Below are positions 26,129 through 36,578 of a stretch of 64,000 bases of DNA, in pieces (positions within the stretch are counted from its first letter, which is position 1; each line of letters starts with the position of its first letter). Source of the DNA: Paracyclopina nana (taxonomy: Eukaryota; Arthropoda; Copepoda; Cyclopoida; Cyclopettidae); NCBI GenBank assembly GCA_019096065.1, contig JAGUCH010000007.1, forward strand, positions 4,114,501 to 4,178,500. Reading direction: 5' to 3'. The translations under genes and the position numbers were made by a program. The notes under the pieces are model-generated. The model was not told where the DNA came from and ran no database searches. It saw nothing but the letters and a program-made list of their open reading frames with translations.

Positions 26129-27457
26129 CTACAACCGGGTCGGGTCGTTTCCCGCCGGCGTATTCCCGGAAGCTTCCGACTCGGCCTCAGGGCCGGCCTC
26201 GCTGATCTCGTTGACCTTGGGCCGCTTGCCGGCGGACTGCTTGCCGCTGGACTGGTTGGAATCGGAGGACCGCTTCCGGTCCGAAGGCTGGCCCGACGAA
26301 GAGCGTTGCTGCAGTTGGCTTGCAGCTTTGTGCCACTTGTTGATCTTGGGGTTGTAACGGTTGTTGCGCTTGTCCCGCTCGAGGGCGCGGCACTCGGCCC
26401 GGCGATGGCCTTTCCTCTCGCAGTAGAAACAAGTGATGTCGGCATCGGCATCCGAGGAATGCAGGGCGGCTACTCGGCCTTTGCTTTGCCCGATCGTCAT
26501 CCAACACTCGGCTTGGCAAGCGGCCTCCAGGGCATCGGCCATGGTGGCGAACTTGTGCCCGGCGAGGCCCATCACTACGTCTTTGCGGTGCATCTTGGTG
26601 ACGAAGATGCGGATGAGGTCAGGGTAGGTCTCGACCTCCTTGGCGAGCTCCGGTCTGGCTCGAACAAAGATGCTCCTCAGGCGGGCATGCCATTGCGGAA
26701 TAGCCTCATCTGCCTTCTGCTGAGCAGTCTCCAAGGCAATACGGGCCACCTGAGAGGACGTGGCGGTGACGAAGAACCTCTCGTACGCATCCAGCAGGTG
26801 CATGAAGGTGAAGGCTTCGTCACCCAGTCGGAGGTCGACCTCGTTGACCGTCCGGAGCGCCACCCCGACCATGGCGTGCTTGATCTCCATTTTCTTGGTG
26901 GCCTCCGAGGCCGTTGAACCCAAGAAGGTGGCCTCTACATGCAGGCGGAAGGTGAGCCATTTATCGGCCTCTGTGTCCTCAAACTTCTCAAGTTTCCGCT
27001 TGCGACCGGCGCGAGCCCCGGCCTCGGCCTCGAGGCGCCGGGCTTCCGCCTCCACTTGTCGCAACTCGGCCTCCCTCTGTCTGGTCTCGAGGTCGGCGTT
27101 CCGTTGGGCTTCGAACCCGCGAAGGAGTTGGAGCATCATGGCTTGCATGTCTCCTGACGCCGGGGGTGCGTTGTTCGGCCCGGCCAATTGGGGCGGCGGA
27201 AGCCCGCCAGCGGCGCCGCCGCTTCCCCCTGTGGGCGTGCCCGATCGTGGGTGGGTCCCGCCCTGGGCCCCAAGTGGATTGCCTCCTTGGGCCCCGCCAA
27301 CCCCGAGGGGGTTGCCCCCTTGGGCCCCGCCAACCCCGAAGGGCGCGAGGACCTCGACCTCCTCCCGGCGCGAGCCGGCGAGGTGGCCAGGATCGGAGAG
27401 ATTATCGGGGTCTTCGTCAGCGGAAGATGGGCGTTGCTTTGGTGATCGAAGCATCAT
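26129..27457 (-). CDS. Gag of the nested gypsy element
   Basis: 442 aa, intact, from the ATG at 27457. The N-terminal third is Gly/Pro-rich with repeated GGAQGGNPLG units. A charged coiled coil follows (RQREAELRQVEAEARRLEAE), then a capsid-like region, then one zinc knuckle, CFYCERKGHRRAEC (CX2CX4HX4C), and a basic tail. Forms the particle that packages the element RNA. Confidence 0.92.
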   Translation of the reverse strand: MMLRSPKQRPSSADEDPDNLSDPGHLAGSRREEVEVLAPFGVGGAQGGNPLGVGGAQGGNPLGAQGGTHPRSGTPTGGSGGAAGGLPPPQLAGPNNAPPASGDMQAMMLQLLRGFEAQRNADLETRQREAELRQVEAEARRLEAEAGARAGRKRKLEKFEDTEADKWLTFRLHVEATFLGSTASEATKKMEIKHAMVGVALRTVNEVDLRLGDEAFTFMHLLDAYERFFVTATSSQVARIALETAQQKADEAIPQWHARLRSIFVRARPELAKEVETYPDLIRIFVTKMHRKDVVMGLAGHKFATMADALEAACQAECWMTIGQSKGRVAALHSSDADADITCFYCERKGHRRAECRALERDKRNNRYNPKINKWHKAASQLQQRSSSGQPSDRKRSSDSNQSSGKQSAGKRPKVNEISEAGPEAESEASGNTPAGNDPTRL

Positions 27458-28959
27458 GATGTCTACTGTGCTATACAGAAGGAGTTAGCTTAAGCGTACA
27501 AGCAATTGAAAGTGTTGCGTTTTACCAGCGGTGAAATGGTGCAAAGCGAGAAGATTGGGGGTGTAATAGCCTTGGGAGCTTCCAAAGAACTGGGCTCGAC
27601 CCCCCGATCAGCTCTCTTTTTATTGTCACCAGATCAGCGCAACGGCCGCTCTCATGGCCAGCAGGGGAATTCTGGCCCCTCTGATAAATTGTTTTAAAAC
27701 GACTCTCTCTCAAGATTGTTTACAAGATCTGGTTTACGACCGGTGATTTAGGCGGCCAATTTTAGCTATTTAGCTATTAGCGAAGCTTCATTAGCAACAG
27801 GATGCGAGATTTAGTTTACAACTTCTTGCAGCTGCAACAGCAGTCGATCTCCCCTGTTACTAGGAGTAACCTTGGGAATGGGGCCATAAAGAGGCCAGCG
27901 GCTTGGTCTATTTGCGACCGTATTTGCGCGACACAATGCCGGTCTCCGAGTGACCATTTATGGCCATATTTTGTGCCTGATCCAATCTCGAAAGTGACCG
28001 TGAGCGGATTAGCGATAAGCGGTTGAGCCGACCCATCTACGGGTCAAGGGATTAACTTCCCTATTAATACATTGCTCAGTGATCCTGACTGATCCTCAAG
28101 AGCCAAGCCTTTTCCGGCCTTCGCCTGGCGGCCCGCCGCTGGGGTCCGCCTGACGGCTTCCCGAGGTATACTTCTCGGGGGTGATCGATAGTCGTGGCCT
28201 GATTTCTTTCTGGCTGCGCGCGCGCGCAGTATTTGGGAGCGTGTGGTTAGTTGTTGTTTATTGATCTTAATGCAATCATTAACATGAATCGTTCTGACAA
28301 ATGCGCGTTTTTCTGCAGAGTAACGCGGCCTCCCTGCCAAGGTTTCGATGGTGGCCTTGTTGCGAGGGCGAGGCTGTGATGGCGACTCAGGTGTCCAGCG
28401 ATCTTGCTGCCTGAGGGCCCGTGCTCTCCTGGTGATGCCCGCCATTCTCTGTGGCGCAGCCTCAGCCGAGGACAAGCGAGGTGATTCTAGCGACTCAGGT
28501 GTCCAGCGATCTTGCTGCCTGAGGGCCCGTGCTCTCCTGGTGATGCTCGCCATTCTCTGTGGCGGCCTCAGCCGAGGACAAGCTTGCTCGGCGTACGATA
28601 GCCGGCTGACAGCGTATTCGCGATTTTCTGCTATAGTGTCGCGATGCCTACTGCCACAACACCTCCATGCGATCCGGGCATACGGCCTCAAGGGACGCGC
28701 CCGACCTCGGCCTGGGGTGGATGCTGTGCTCTGGTCATTCTGGCACGAATGCTTGACTGGCGCAAGGGTGACGACTCGCTGCCGGTGTCACCGGTGTCTT
28801 GCTTGGACTGTGGTGTTGGCCTACGGGTGTGGCTCCTTGCCACGCCCCTTTTGGTCCCATCTGGCTATTTGCTCAGCCATATTGCTGTCCCTTATTTGCG
28901 GGTTTGTTGGGGCGAAGGTGTCGATAACTCGGGGAGTTGTCCTCAGCACCGAGCCAACT
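27458..28959 (-). other. 5' leader of the nested gypsy element, with direct repeat
   Basis: About 1.5 kb between 5' LTR and gag. Holds two copies of a roughly 95-bp unit (about 28382-28477 and 28490-28584) sharing CTCAGGTGTCCAGCGATC and GCCTCAGCCGAGGACAAGC. No credible ORF. Confidence 0.75.
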
Positions 28960-29154
28960 TGTAGGAGGTTCGTATAGACCCCCCGAGGATGACACGCGCG
29001 CCCGCGGGTAGCGATAGAAGAACTTGCTACTGAAACTAGTCGAGATGTTTACTCGAGTGCGTCCGTTTATTAACTGCTGTACAATTCGTTTCACCGGGAC
29101 GGGGCGCTCGCAGGCGCCCACAGAACACACCCGTATACCCGTGTTCCTGCTACA
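28960..29154 (-). repeat. 5' LTR of the nested gypsy element
   Basis: 195 bp, identical by eye to 18809-19003. The right flank begins AATT. Confidence 0.95.
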
Positions 29155-29179
29155 AATTTATAACCTCATTTTTCTAGTG

Positions 29180-31740
29180 GGGGGATATTTTTCTCCGGAA
29201 CTTCTCTCTTCAAAAGGAACACCAATGTGCTTTTCTCTGCAGGTGTAAAGGCTTTTGGCCCTAGCCGTTTACCACTGTGTTTGCCCACGTTGACGTTTGC
29301 CCTCGTTGATTTTTCCACGTTGACCTTTGTCCCCAGGATTTTTGTCCCTAGAACGTTTGTCCCTTTTTTGCCCTTCGTGCTTTGCATCTTTACCTCCTCG
29401 AGCTTTTATCCCGCATTTTTGCCCTGATACTTGCGCATTTGGAACAAAGCCTATGAGCAAGTTTGAAGTTTGCCTAATTTGAAAATTCCTTTCGGGATGT
29501 TTAGCTCTTCAGGCTTGATAGAAAATTGCAAAAAGCAGTCAAAGTTAGATAGGTTAAAGCAAATGACAAATGGGCAAAAGAGCGGAGGCAAAATGTATGG
29601 TATCACTTATTGATGGTCAAGTTGTCCTGGCGACAAGAGAGCGAGCTCTATATTAAGTAATTAATAGTGCATTACCGAAGGCTGCTTGCAATGAAATGCT
29701 CTTGAAAATCCACTTTTAAATTGCTGTAGATCTGGTAGCGACTGAGGGGAAAGATCCAATGAAGGTAGTAATCGATGTTTATTCTTCAACCATATTACGA
29801 CATCCCAAATCCCAAAGTGTCCAACAATTTTGCGGGTCAAATCTCCCAAATACAAAAAATGCGTTTATTTATGAGCTCGGTCTAAGGGGGCCAATTAAAG
29901 CCCTGTCAACCAAACCGCACAACCTTTTAAGGTGATATTAGCTTGGTGACCTAAGCGGAAGAGCTTTGCCACCTCGGATAATTTGAGCGGAGAAGCGACT
30001 GAGTTCTACCACAACGGTGCCAATACAGTACGTGTCATGCACAATTTTCCGAATTTTGGCCCTAATAACTTTGCTAAACAGACTTAGAATTTAACAGCTC
30101 AAAATGAAATTTTATTATGATTCCAGGGTCCCAGGAACAATATTTATTTTTTGTCATTTTTCATTTGCAGGTCTCATTTTTATAAGTACAAACCACTATG
30201 TTTTAGTTCTAAAATTGGGTCTCGTTACTCAGTAGGATGAAGTGGCAAAATTAGGCCATAGCTGCATAGGACTCAGTGATGAAAAGTGGCCAAAAAAACT
30301 TAATCTTTAAAATAGGTTCATAAACAGCCATTTATTAGGCGGACATAATAGGTCATAGAGAGTTGCCTCGATCAGCCCCTTTAATTCCCAATGAAAAAAC
30401 GAATGGGTAGCTTTACATTGCTAAGCGTCTTTTGAAAGATGTTTCGACCCCTATGTAATATTGCAACCAATCCCCGCAAGCATTTAGTATATATTCAATT
30501 TCCTACAACTAAAAGGTATTTTCAGTTTCTTAAAAAATAAACTAGTGCGCAAACTATATCAATATAGTAAACGCCACAGACGAGCACCATCTAATGTCAC
30601 TTCATCTCTGCTTCGAATGATCTTATAAAGAATTATAGGCGATCCAGCATTTGAGAGCAAGTGAGATAGTCGAGAAGAAGAGGATAGTTATGACAGTAGC
30701 CTAAAGGAAACCGTAAACGATACCATATTTAGCCTACCGGCGAGCTCATAAGATTTCAGACGGCTGATTACTTAAGCAAAATGCCTCATTTTCTTGATTA
30801 TTTCAGGCATGGTCTAATTTTTACAAGCTTAGGTAGTATATAAGATTCAAATAGACCAATTGTATTGACATCTTACTATATTTAGAGAGCTATCTTTCCT
30901 GAAATTCCATCTTTCCTAAAAATTCCAGGCTGGCCTTTGGGCTGGCTTACGGGCAAGCTAGAGCACTAATTAAAAGTGTAGCCAGATTAGCATATTTAGT
31001 TAAATTAAAACAATCCGTCTGAGCTCAGTGCCATCTAGTGCAGTCAGCTTGACTTGGGGTTCCACTGACCACATTACAGACCACTTTTCCTACCACTTAT
31101 TTTGACCACTTTTTCTGACTACTTTTCCACTTTTCCAACCACCTACTGACCACTTTTTCCCCCCGCTTTCTCAGACCGTTTTTCTGACCACTTGTCAGAC
31201 CACTTTTTCGCCAGCATCTCTAACCACAAGATGTCAGTCAACATTTTTTATTGGCTCTTTTGGCACGTTTTCGAATAGCTTTCCCCCCCCTCAGTTTTAA
31301 GTCAGCCATCACTTCTCTAATCTTTTCCTACCACTTTTCTGAGTTCAGGCACTTATTTGGAGACTTTGTTGACTTTTGACTGACCGCTTATCTGACTAAT
31401 ATTCTTGCACACCATTGACCATTCCCTTGTTAGAAATCTATCCTGTCATCCATCGAAATTGATAATCCAGATGAAATTACATTTTTTTTATATCTTATGG
31501 ACTTAATGTTTTTGGGTTTTAATAAAATCTGATTTTACTTAAATAATAGCAAATCTAGGATCTATGAAACTAATTTTCATTTTTTTAAATTGCTGATACC
31601 GTTCGCCCCATCTATTCACAATGTGGATGGCTACATCTGGTATAACAATATAAAGTCTGAAGTCTGAACGCCTGTAATTTTTTCCAGGCAAGGAAACAGC
31701 CGTTGTAGATGTGGTATATTAAAACTCAATTTACTTGTAA
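29180..31740. other. Intergenic spacer with degenerate short repeats
   Basis: No gene recognised. 29270-29375 holds degenerate units around CGTTGACGTTTGCCC and TTTGTCCC. 31060-31225 holds many degenerate copies of GACCACTTTT. The remainder is AT-rich unique sequence. Confidence 0.6.
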
Positions 31741-32340
31741 TGAAGCGTGACATATAGTGGGGCCCGATGAGCGCAGGCAGCGCGCAGGCAGCTTCGCAGA
31801 GGACGAGAGCGAGGGAAGGCGCCGAGCGAAGAACGAGCCGGATCATCCAGGAGTCGCTTGTGGGACGCCATATCGCGATGTCCAAATAAGTTGAGCTGTA
31901 CTTAGTGATTGCAGACTTGAGACCTGGAGGGTCTAAGATAGCAATAAAAGCAGCCTATTGAATAACAAAACAGTGGTTTTTAGTGAACAAACTCCATCGA
32001 GAACTCAGCCTTTCAACCTGAGTTGTTCGCGTAGCGCTGACTTGAAGCCTCAGTTCATCCAGAGGCCTCTCAATTCAGTAGTGATCCTACGGTGTGGGAT
32101 ATCTCGCCTCTCAAGAGTCTCGTCTCCGGATCTGGAGGTGCATAGACGCTATAGAGCCTTGAGGTCACAAGGGGCCGAGGAAGAGGCCGATCAGGACTGT
32201 CGTACTTGCCAGTCCACGAGGAGACCAGAGTGGTAGACTAGAGAGGTAGAGGCCCCTCGTCTCAAGGGGAAGTCGATCCAGCCTCAGAGTGCAGAATACG
32301 TATTTAGGCCTCTGAGGCCCCGGTCATCCAACCCCTTTCA
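31741..32340 (+). repeat. 5' LTR of the giant element
   Basis: 600 bp, TG...CA, contains AATAAA at 31943-31948 (poly(A) signal for the R region). The same sequence is found at 53806-54405. Confidence 0.95.
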
Positions 32341-34202
32341 ATGGTGCCGCGACCCGGGAACGACCTGACAGGCGGAAGGATGGGCCTGTCAGTAGACCTC
32401 TAGGGAGTCTTCTTTGTCAGACCAACTGGCTTTGCGGGGGCACGGGCGGTGCAAGTGCCTAACTCGCGGGTTGGCCGATCTCGTCTGTCTCATCCTGACA
32501 GAAGATCGCGAATAGTGTAAAGTCGGCCTTCGGTGAAGGCAAAAAGGACCACGTGCGCGAGGAGAAGGGCCCACGAGTGTGTATAAGACCCCATTTCTTG
32601 TCTCGGCGTGAGAGGAGTGCCGGGTACCCTCAGAGTCTTCGAGAGATATAAACCTTTGTAGCCCGGGCTCTGAAAATACATTAGTCAAGTGGTGCGTTTG
32701 ACTGCGGGGGGATCCAGGATTCCTAGCTTACGCGACTCGAGCCACGCCCTCTGCGAAGAAAGTCGAGGTCGGAAGGATTGGACTTGACTTTGGACGCCCC
32801 GATCGGAGGAATCAGAAGAAATCTCGAGATTGGGCGGAATTTACGACTCCGCACCTGCGAGCCGGACACTGGAGTGATCCCGAGAAGAAGGAGGGGACAA
32901 GACGTTTAGAAAAAAGAAAGCCGAACTCAGGACGAGTTCACGGGAATTGCCGCACAGTCAGGCGAAAGTCGCAGTAGACCGCCGCAAAATCCCAAAAGTT
33001 AAGATTTAAAATACAGTATATTTTGCTCTGCCCACAGCTAACGAAACGCTTTGCTTATTTCTAGCTCCACGAAAAAATTAGGGAAAGTTTTACGAAAAAC
33101 TTTTCCCCCTTCTCAAGCTCGCACTTGAGACCAGATCTGCTCACTGCTAACGTAGCTTTTCCCGGTTTTGCTATAAAAAACCTCTTCTCTCAAGCCCAGC
33201 CTTGAGAAGTGCCCACGTTGCTTTTATTGGTTTTTGCTGTAAAAAACCATTCGCCTACTCTCAAGTACAGACTTGAGACCTCTCACACTTTGCATATACT
33301 ACAGTTAATTACGAATTCAAATAAAAACGGACAACTGATTGACAATTAAATAAAACGACTTTTCTGCTCAAATTATTACGCAAAAGTATCACCAAATTCG
33401 CACATTTTGCGCGCTGAAAAAGAGACCTTTTTCGCAGATTAAATCAGAGTAAAAAAGAGACATCTTTTGAAAAATTCTAAGCTTTGCACTGCAACCCACT
33501 TTCAAAAGTTGCAGAGCCAAGTTCAGCCACATCAAAACCCTTTTTTTTTCACCAGATAAAACTAGTTTGCCTTCAACTCAAAACCCAAGCAAGACAAGCC
33601 CATAAATAAACTAGAAGGGCCTATTATCTTGCCAACTCACGCACACAATTTTGCAACCTTATTCGCTACTCTCGAGCGTGGGCCGCAAGCTGTGTAGCCC
33701 CGAGTCATTTCAGCTCAGAAGAGAAAAACAGGTTTCTGCACAGCCAAATCTGGCCATCTACTCCAAGCATTCCTGCCACACTTTTATACGGAAAATAAAG
33801 AGTACTCTCTTGAATTAAACTTTGATTCAGCTGCAACCTACTTTCAAAAGTTGCAGAGCCAAGTTTAACCACACAAAGAACCCTTTGTTACTTCAATCCA
33901 GCCATAAATTGTGAAGCCCAAAATCCTCTTACACACAACCAGCAAAAACCGGCTCCACTCTAATCTTTTGCACACTTCACGATTCAGCGAGACGGCCCAG
34001 CATAAATAGTCTTGAAGGGCATCCAATCCAGCTGACTCACACCACAATTTGGCCAAGCACTCAGCTTCAAGCCATCATCATCATAAATCTTGCCTGAAGG
34101 TTTTAAAGGAGCGGCCTAAAACTGCACCGGCTAAACCACTTTTTGCACACTCGAGACTTCAATAGACATAACTTGAAATAAAAACCTTTTGCAAAAATCA
34201 CC
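32341..34202 (+). other. Untranslated leader of the giant element with repeated hairpins and duplications
   Basis: 1.86 kb before gag. Three hairpins with stem CTCAAG/CTTGAG lie at about 33111-33130, 33187-33208 and 33259-33278, roughly 75 bp apart, in repeats that also share TTTTGCT.TAAAAAACC. A second, longer direct repeat of about 340 bp starts with TTTCAAAAGTTGCAGAGCC at about 33500 and 33842. No credible ORF. Probably involved in packaging or translation of genomic RNA (inference). Confidence 0.75.
32342..32359 (+). other. Primer-binding site candidate of the giant element
   Basis: TGGTGCCGCGACCCGGGA begins one base after the 5' LTR; TGG pairs with the CCA end of a tRNA. The tRNA was not identified. 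Confidence 0.65.
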
Positions 34203-36578
34203 ATGGCTTCCAATGAAACCGACACTCACGACACTATGACCCGCGCACTTTATATCGCGAGAATTGCCGGTCACCTTGACCGAGATGAAGGCCAGGTCGA
34301 CCGGGAAATTAATGCACTCACGATTCTAAAAGGACCCATCGAAAATGTCATGCCTCTGTGGACCAAACGCGCGCGTTTCCCCGAGGAGCTCCCTGAAACA
34401 CAATTGACCCAGCTACAGCTAATTGAAGCCTGGAACACAGCCAGAAGTGAGGAAAATGACATTTGGCCACGTGAAAAGTCCGCCTCGGTCTCCGAGCACA
34501 TTGTGACGATCATGTCAGGCCTGAGGGAGGGATCTGCCTTGATGCAACTTATGCGAGTCATACGCTACATCCTACACATAAAAAACTCTGGTATCGACCC
34601 GATTGTTGTTCAAATCATCACGTATTTTCTTGGCCTTGAGGCCTTATCCGAGCTCATGGCCGTGAAAGAGAAGCTTACCGTGGTGGATAACATTCGAGCG
34701 GCCATCATATCCGCACTGCCAAACCCTCGCGAAAACATACTGCCTCTAGCTAGAGGAATCGAGATTGTTTCCATCATACTCGACCAGCAACAGATGCCTC
34801 AGAAAAATACTAATGTGCAACGAGAAGCTCAATTAGGAGGCATGAAAAAACCAGTGACTTTCGGGAATACGACAACACTTGGAGCCCGGGACCACCTCTC
34901 GAGCACACAAAATAACACGAGCCAACCTCAAATGCCCAGCTTTGATGCCAGCCGCTTCCACACCTCGGTAGATGAAGATACATTATCAGAGGTTCAGACT
35001 AAAGTCCTAGCAGGGGAGAATACGACCCCTGAGGAGCAGCGAATATTTTACAACCACTTACGCGATTTATATAACGATCAGATAGCGACTACAGCATTAA
35101 ACGCACTACGAGCCATCTACAGAAAATACGTAGGGAGTGACAAAAACGCGCACCGAGCAACGGAAATTAAAGCCAGGATTGAGGCCATTACTCGAGATGG
35201 AATAGCCCTGGCAGAAAGCCGGGTTCAGCACGAATCCTTCGAGGAACCCATATTTAATAGAATCAGCAGAATGGATATCTCTAGCGTCAACAATCGTGAA
35301 ACCGCTTTAGAAGCGGCCTCGCAGCTTGTCGACCCATCGACAAACGAGCGCGACAAGCAGAGAGAGATTTCAGCCACACTATTATTACTCACCAATGAGC
35401 CTAACCTTACTAATCTGCAGAAAGCAGCTTTTCAAGAAGCCTTCGTTAAAAACAGTCAAATGCTCGCAGCCCCGTCTGGAATTAGCAGCGTAACCTACTC
35501 ACTCGAAAATAACGAGCTGTACGTGCAACCTCCCCCGTGCGGAGCGGTTGCTCATCCGGATGCTAAGACTATTAAATTGATCCGACAGTCTCTGTACACA
35601 ACGAAATTCGATGCGAATTCCCCTGATAATCTGGACTCTTCGACGATGACCTTTTTCCGAGCCCTGGCCGACCAAGCATCTCTCAAGCAATGGTCTTGGA
35701 AAGCCACAATCGAAGCCCTATGCCTCATGTGCTTTCAAACCACGGTAGCAACAATACACACACTCATGATGGAAGGAGAGCAAGCCTTCCCCACCGTTTG
35801 GTCATATCTGCAATCATCGTCCCACACTAAGCCATCTTATCATGAAATCACACGAAAAATCAACAATTTGTATAACAACAATCAGCTAGGCTTCGGTCAA
35901 GCGATGGAACGTTTCTTAACACTCCGCACTCACCAATATAAAGGAAGATCGCTAGGCCCAGGATCAGCGGTCGCAGCCACACTCCTCGACGGTAAATCCT
36001 GGTTGGACAATTTCTACCCTAACGATGCCAACTTAATTGACGATCAATTTGAAAAACATTTGGCCAGCTCGGGCATTAAACCCAACAGCTCAGAGGCTTA
36101 CCATGCACTAATTCGACTAGTACAAAAGATGATTGGGAACAGTCCTCCACGTGCCCAGAAAGAAAAAGAGAAGGATCATAGATTGCCTCTCATCACAGGA
36201 GCTGAAAATCCAAGGCCACGCGTCCATGCCATTGAAATCGAAGGATCTGACGCAGGATCACAGGCCGATTTACGCTCCGTAATACAGAAAATGATTAAAG
36301 ACGAAATTCAAATTGCCGCTTTACAAGCCGTAAACGCTGGAGCAGCAGCTCAACCCGCTTCAAGCTCGAATGAGTTGAACCAATTCACCGACCCTGAAAA
36401 GACGGGAGCATGCTTACTCTGCAATCAAGCAGGCCACTTATTTAAAGTGTGCCGCGAATATCCGAATACGCCACGCACACACTTTCGAAACGTAGGCCGC
36501 TGCAGCTTTTGCGGAGGCTACCACAGAGCCTTAGAAAATCTACTTTGCTGGAAAATCAAAAAAGAAGCATTAAAATGA
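34203..36578 (+). CDS. Gag of the giant element
   Basis: 791 aa from an ATG in good context (CACCATGG). Mostly helical, charged sequence with no motif until the C terminus, where CLLCNQAGHLFKVC (CX2CX4HX4C, about residue 735) is a canonical retroviral zinc knuckle. A second Cys/His group, CSFCGGYH..C, follows. Longer than most gypsy Gags (usually 300-500 aa). The stop TGA overlaps the next ATG (ATGA at 36575-36578). Structural protein that forms the capsid and binds RNA. Confidence 0.9.
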   Translation: MASNETDTHDTMTRALYIARIAGHLDRDEGQVDREINALTILKGPIENVMPLWTKRARFPEELPETQLTQLQLIEAWNTARSEENDIWPREKSASVSEHIVTIMSGLREGSALMQLMRVIRYILHIKNSGIDPIVVQIITYFLGLEALSELMAVKEKLTVVDNIRAAIISALPNPRENILPLARGIEIVSIILDQQQMPQKNTNVQREAQLGGMKKPVTFGNTTTLGARDHLSSTQNNTSQPQMPSFDASRFHTSVDEDTLSEVQTKVLAGENTTPEEQRIFYNHLRDLYNDQIATTALNALRAIYRKYVGSDKNAHRATEIKARIEAITRDGIALAESRVQHESFEEPIFNRISRMDISSVNNRETALEAASQLVDPSTNERDKQREISATLLLLTNEPNLTNLQKAAFQEAFVKNSQMLAAPSGISSVTYSLENNELYVQPPPCGAVAHPDAKTIKLIRQSLYTTKFDANSPDNLDSSTMTFFRALADQASLKQWSWKATIEALCLMCFQTTVATIHTLMMEGEQAFPTVWSYLQSSSHTKPSYHEITRKINNLYNNNQLGFGQAMERFLTLRTHQYKGRSLGPGSAVAATLLDGKSWLDNFYPNDANLIDDQFEKHLASSGIKPNSSEAYHALIRLVQKMIGNSPPRAQKEKEKDHRLPLITGAENPRPRVHAIEIEGSDAGSQADLRSVIQKMIKDEIQIAALQAVNAGAAAQPASSSNELNQFTDPEKTGACLLCNQAGHLFKVCREYPNTPRTHFRNVGRCSFCGGYHRALENLLCWKIKKEALK

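Larger units (their letters stand above)
18809..29154 (-). mobile_element. Ty3/gypsy-like LTR retroelement with env, nested in the CACTA element
   Basis: Identical 195-bp LTRs at 18809-19003 and 28960-29154, beginning TG and ending CA in both orientations. AATT flanks both sides (18805-18808 and 29155-29158), a 4-bp target duplication. Coding strand is minus: leader 28959-27458, gag, pro-pol, env. The polypurine tract AGTAGGGGGAAG abuts the 3' LTR (19003). A primer-binding site candidate, TGGCTCGGTGCTGAGG, lies three bases after the 5' LTR. Identical LTRs mean a recent insertion, yet pol carries three lesions in the reverse transcriptase. Confidence 0.95.
9212..29179. mobile_element. Autonomous CACTA (En/Spm-like) DNA transposon, with a nested LTR element
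   Basis: Left terminus CCCCACTAGAAAA (9209-9221) and right terminus TTTTCTAGTGGGG (29170-29182) are perfect 13-bp inverted repeats containing the diagnostic CACTA/TAGTG ends. Outside the four C/G bases both flanks read GG, so a 2-bp target duplication is possible; the 3 bp next to CACTA do not form a direct repeat. Without the nested gypsy element the transposon is about 9.6 kb. It holds two divergent spliced genes, 10331-13537 (minus, transposase) and 13922-17907 (plus), around a shared promoter region. Both open frames are intact across all introns, so the element may be recently active. Confidence 0.85.

Noticed and set aside
9209-29182. 3-bp target duplication for the CACTA element
   Set aside because: The bases next to CACTA/TAGTG are CCC and GGG, part of the inverted repeat, not a direct repeat. 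Only GG on both sides remains possible.
31958-32236. 92-codon ORF, found again at 54023-54301
   Set aside because: Lies inside both LTRs, so the repeat itself explains it; no protein features.
36449-36574. pol starting at 36449
   Set aside because: The codon there is GTG; the first ATG is at 36575 and overlaps the gag stop. The upstream open part may matter only for frameshifting.
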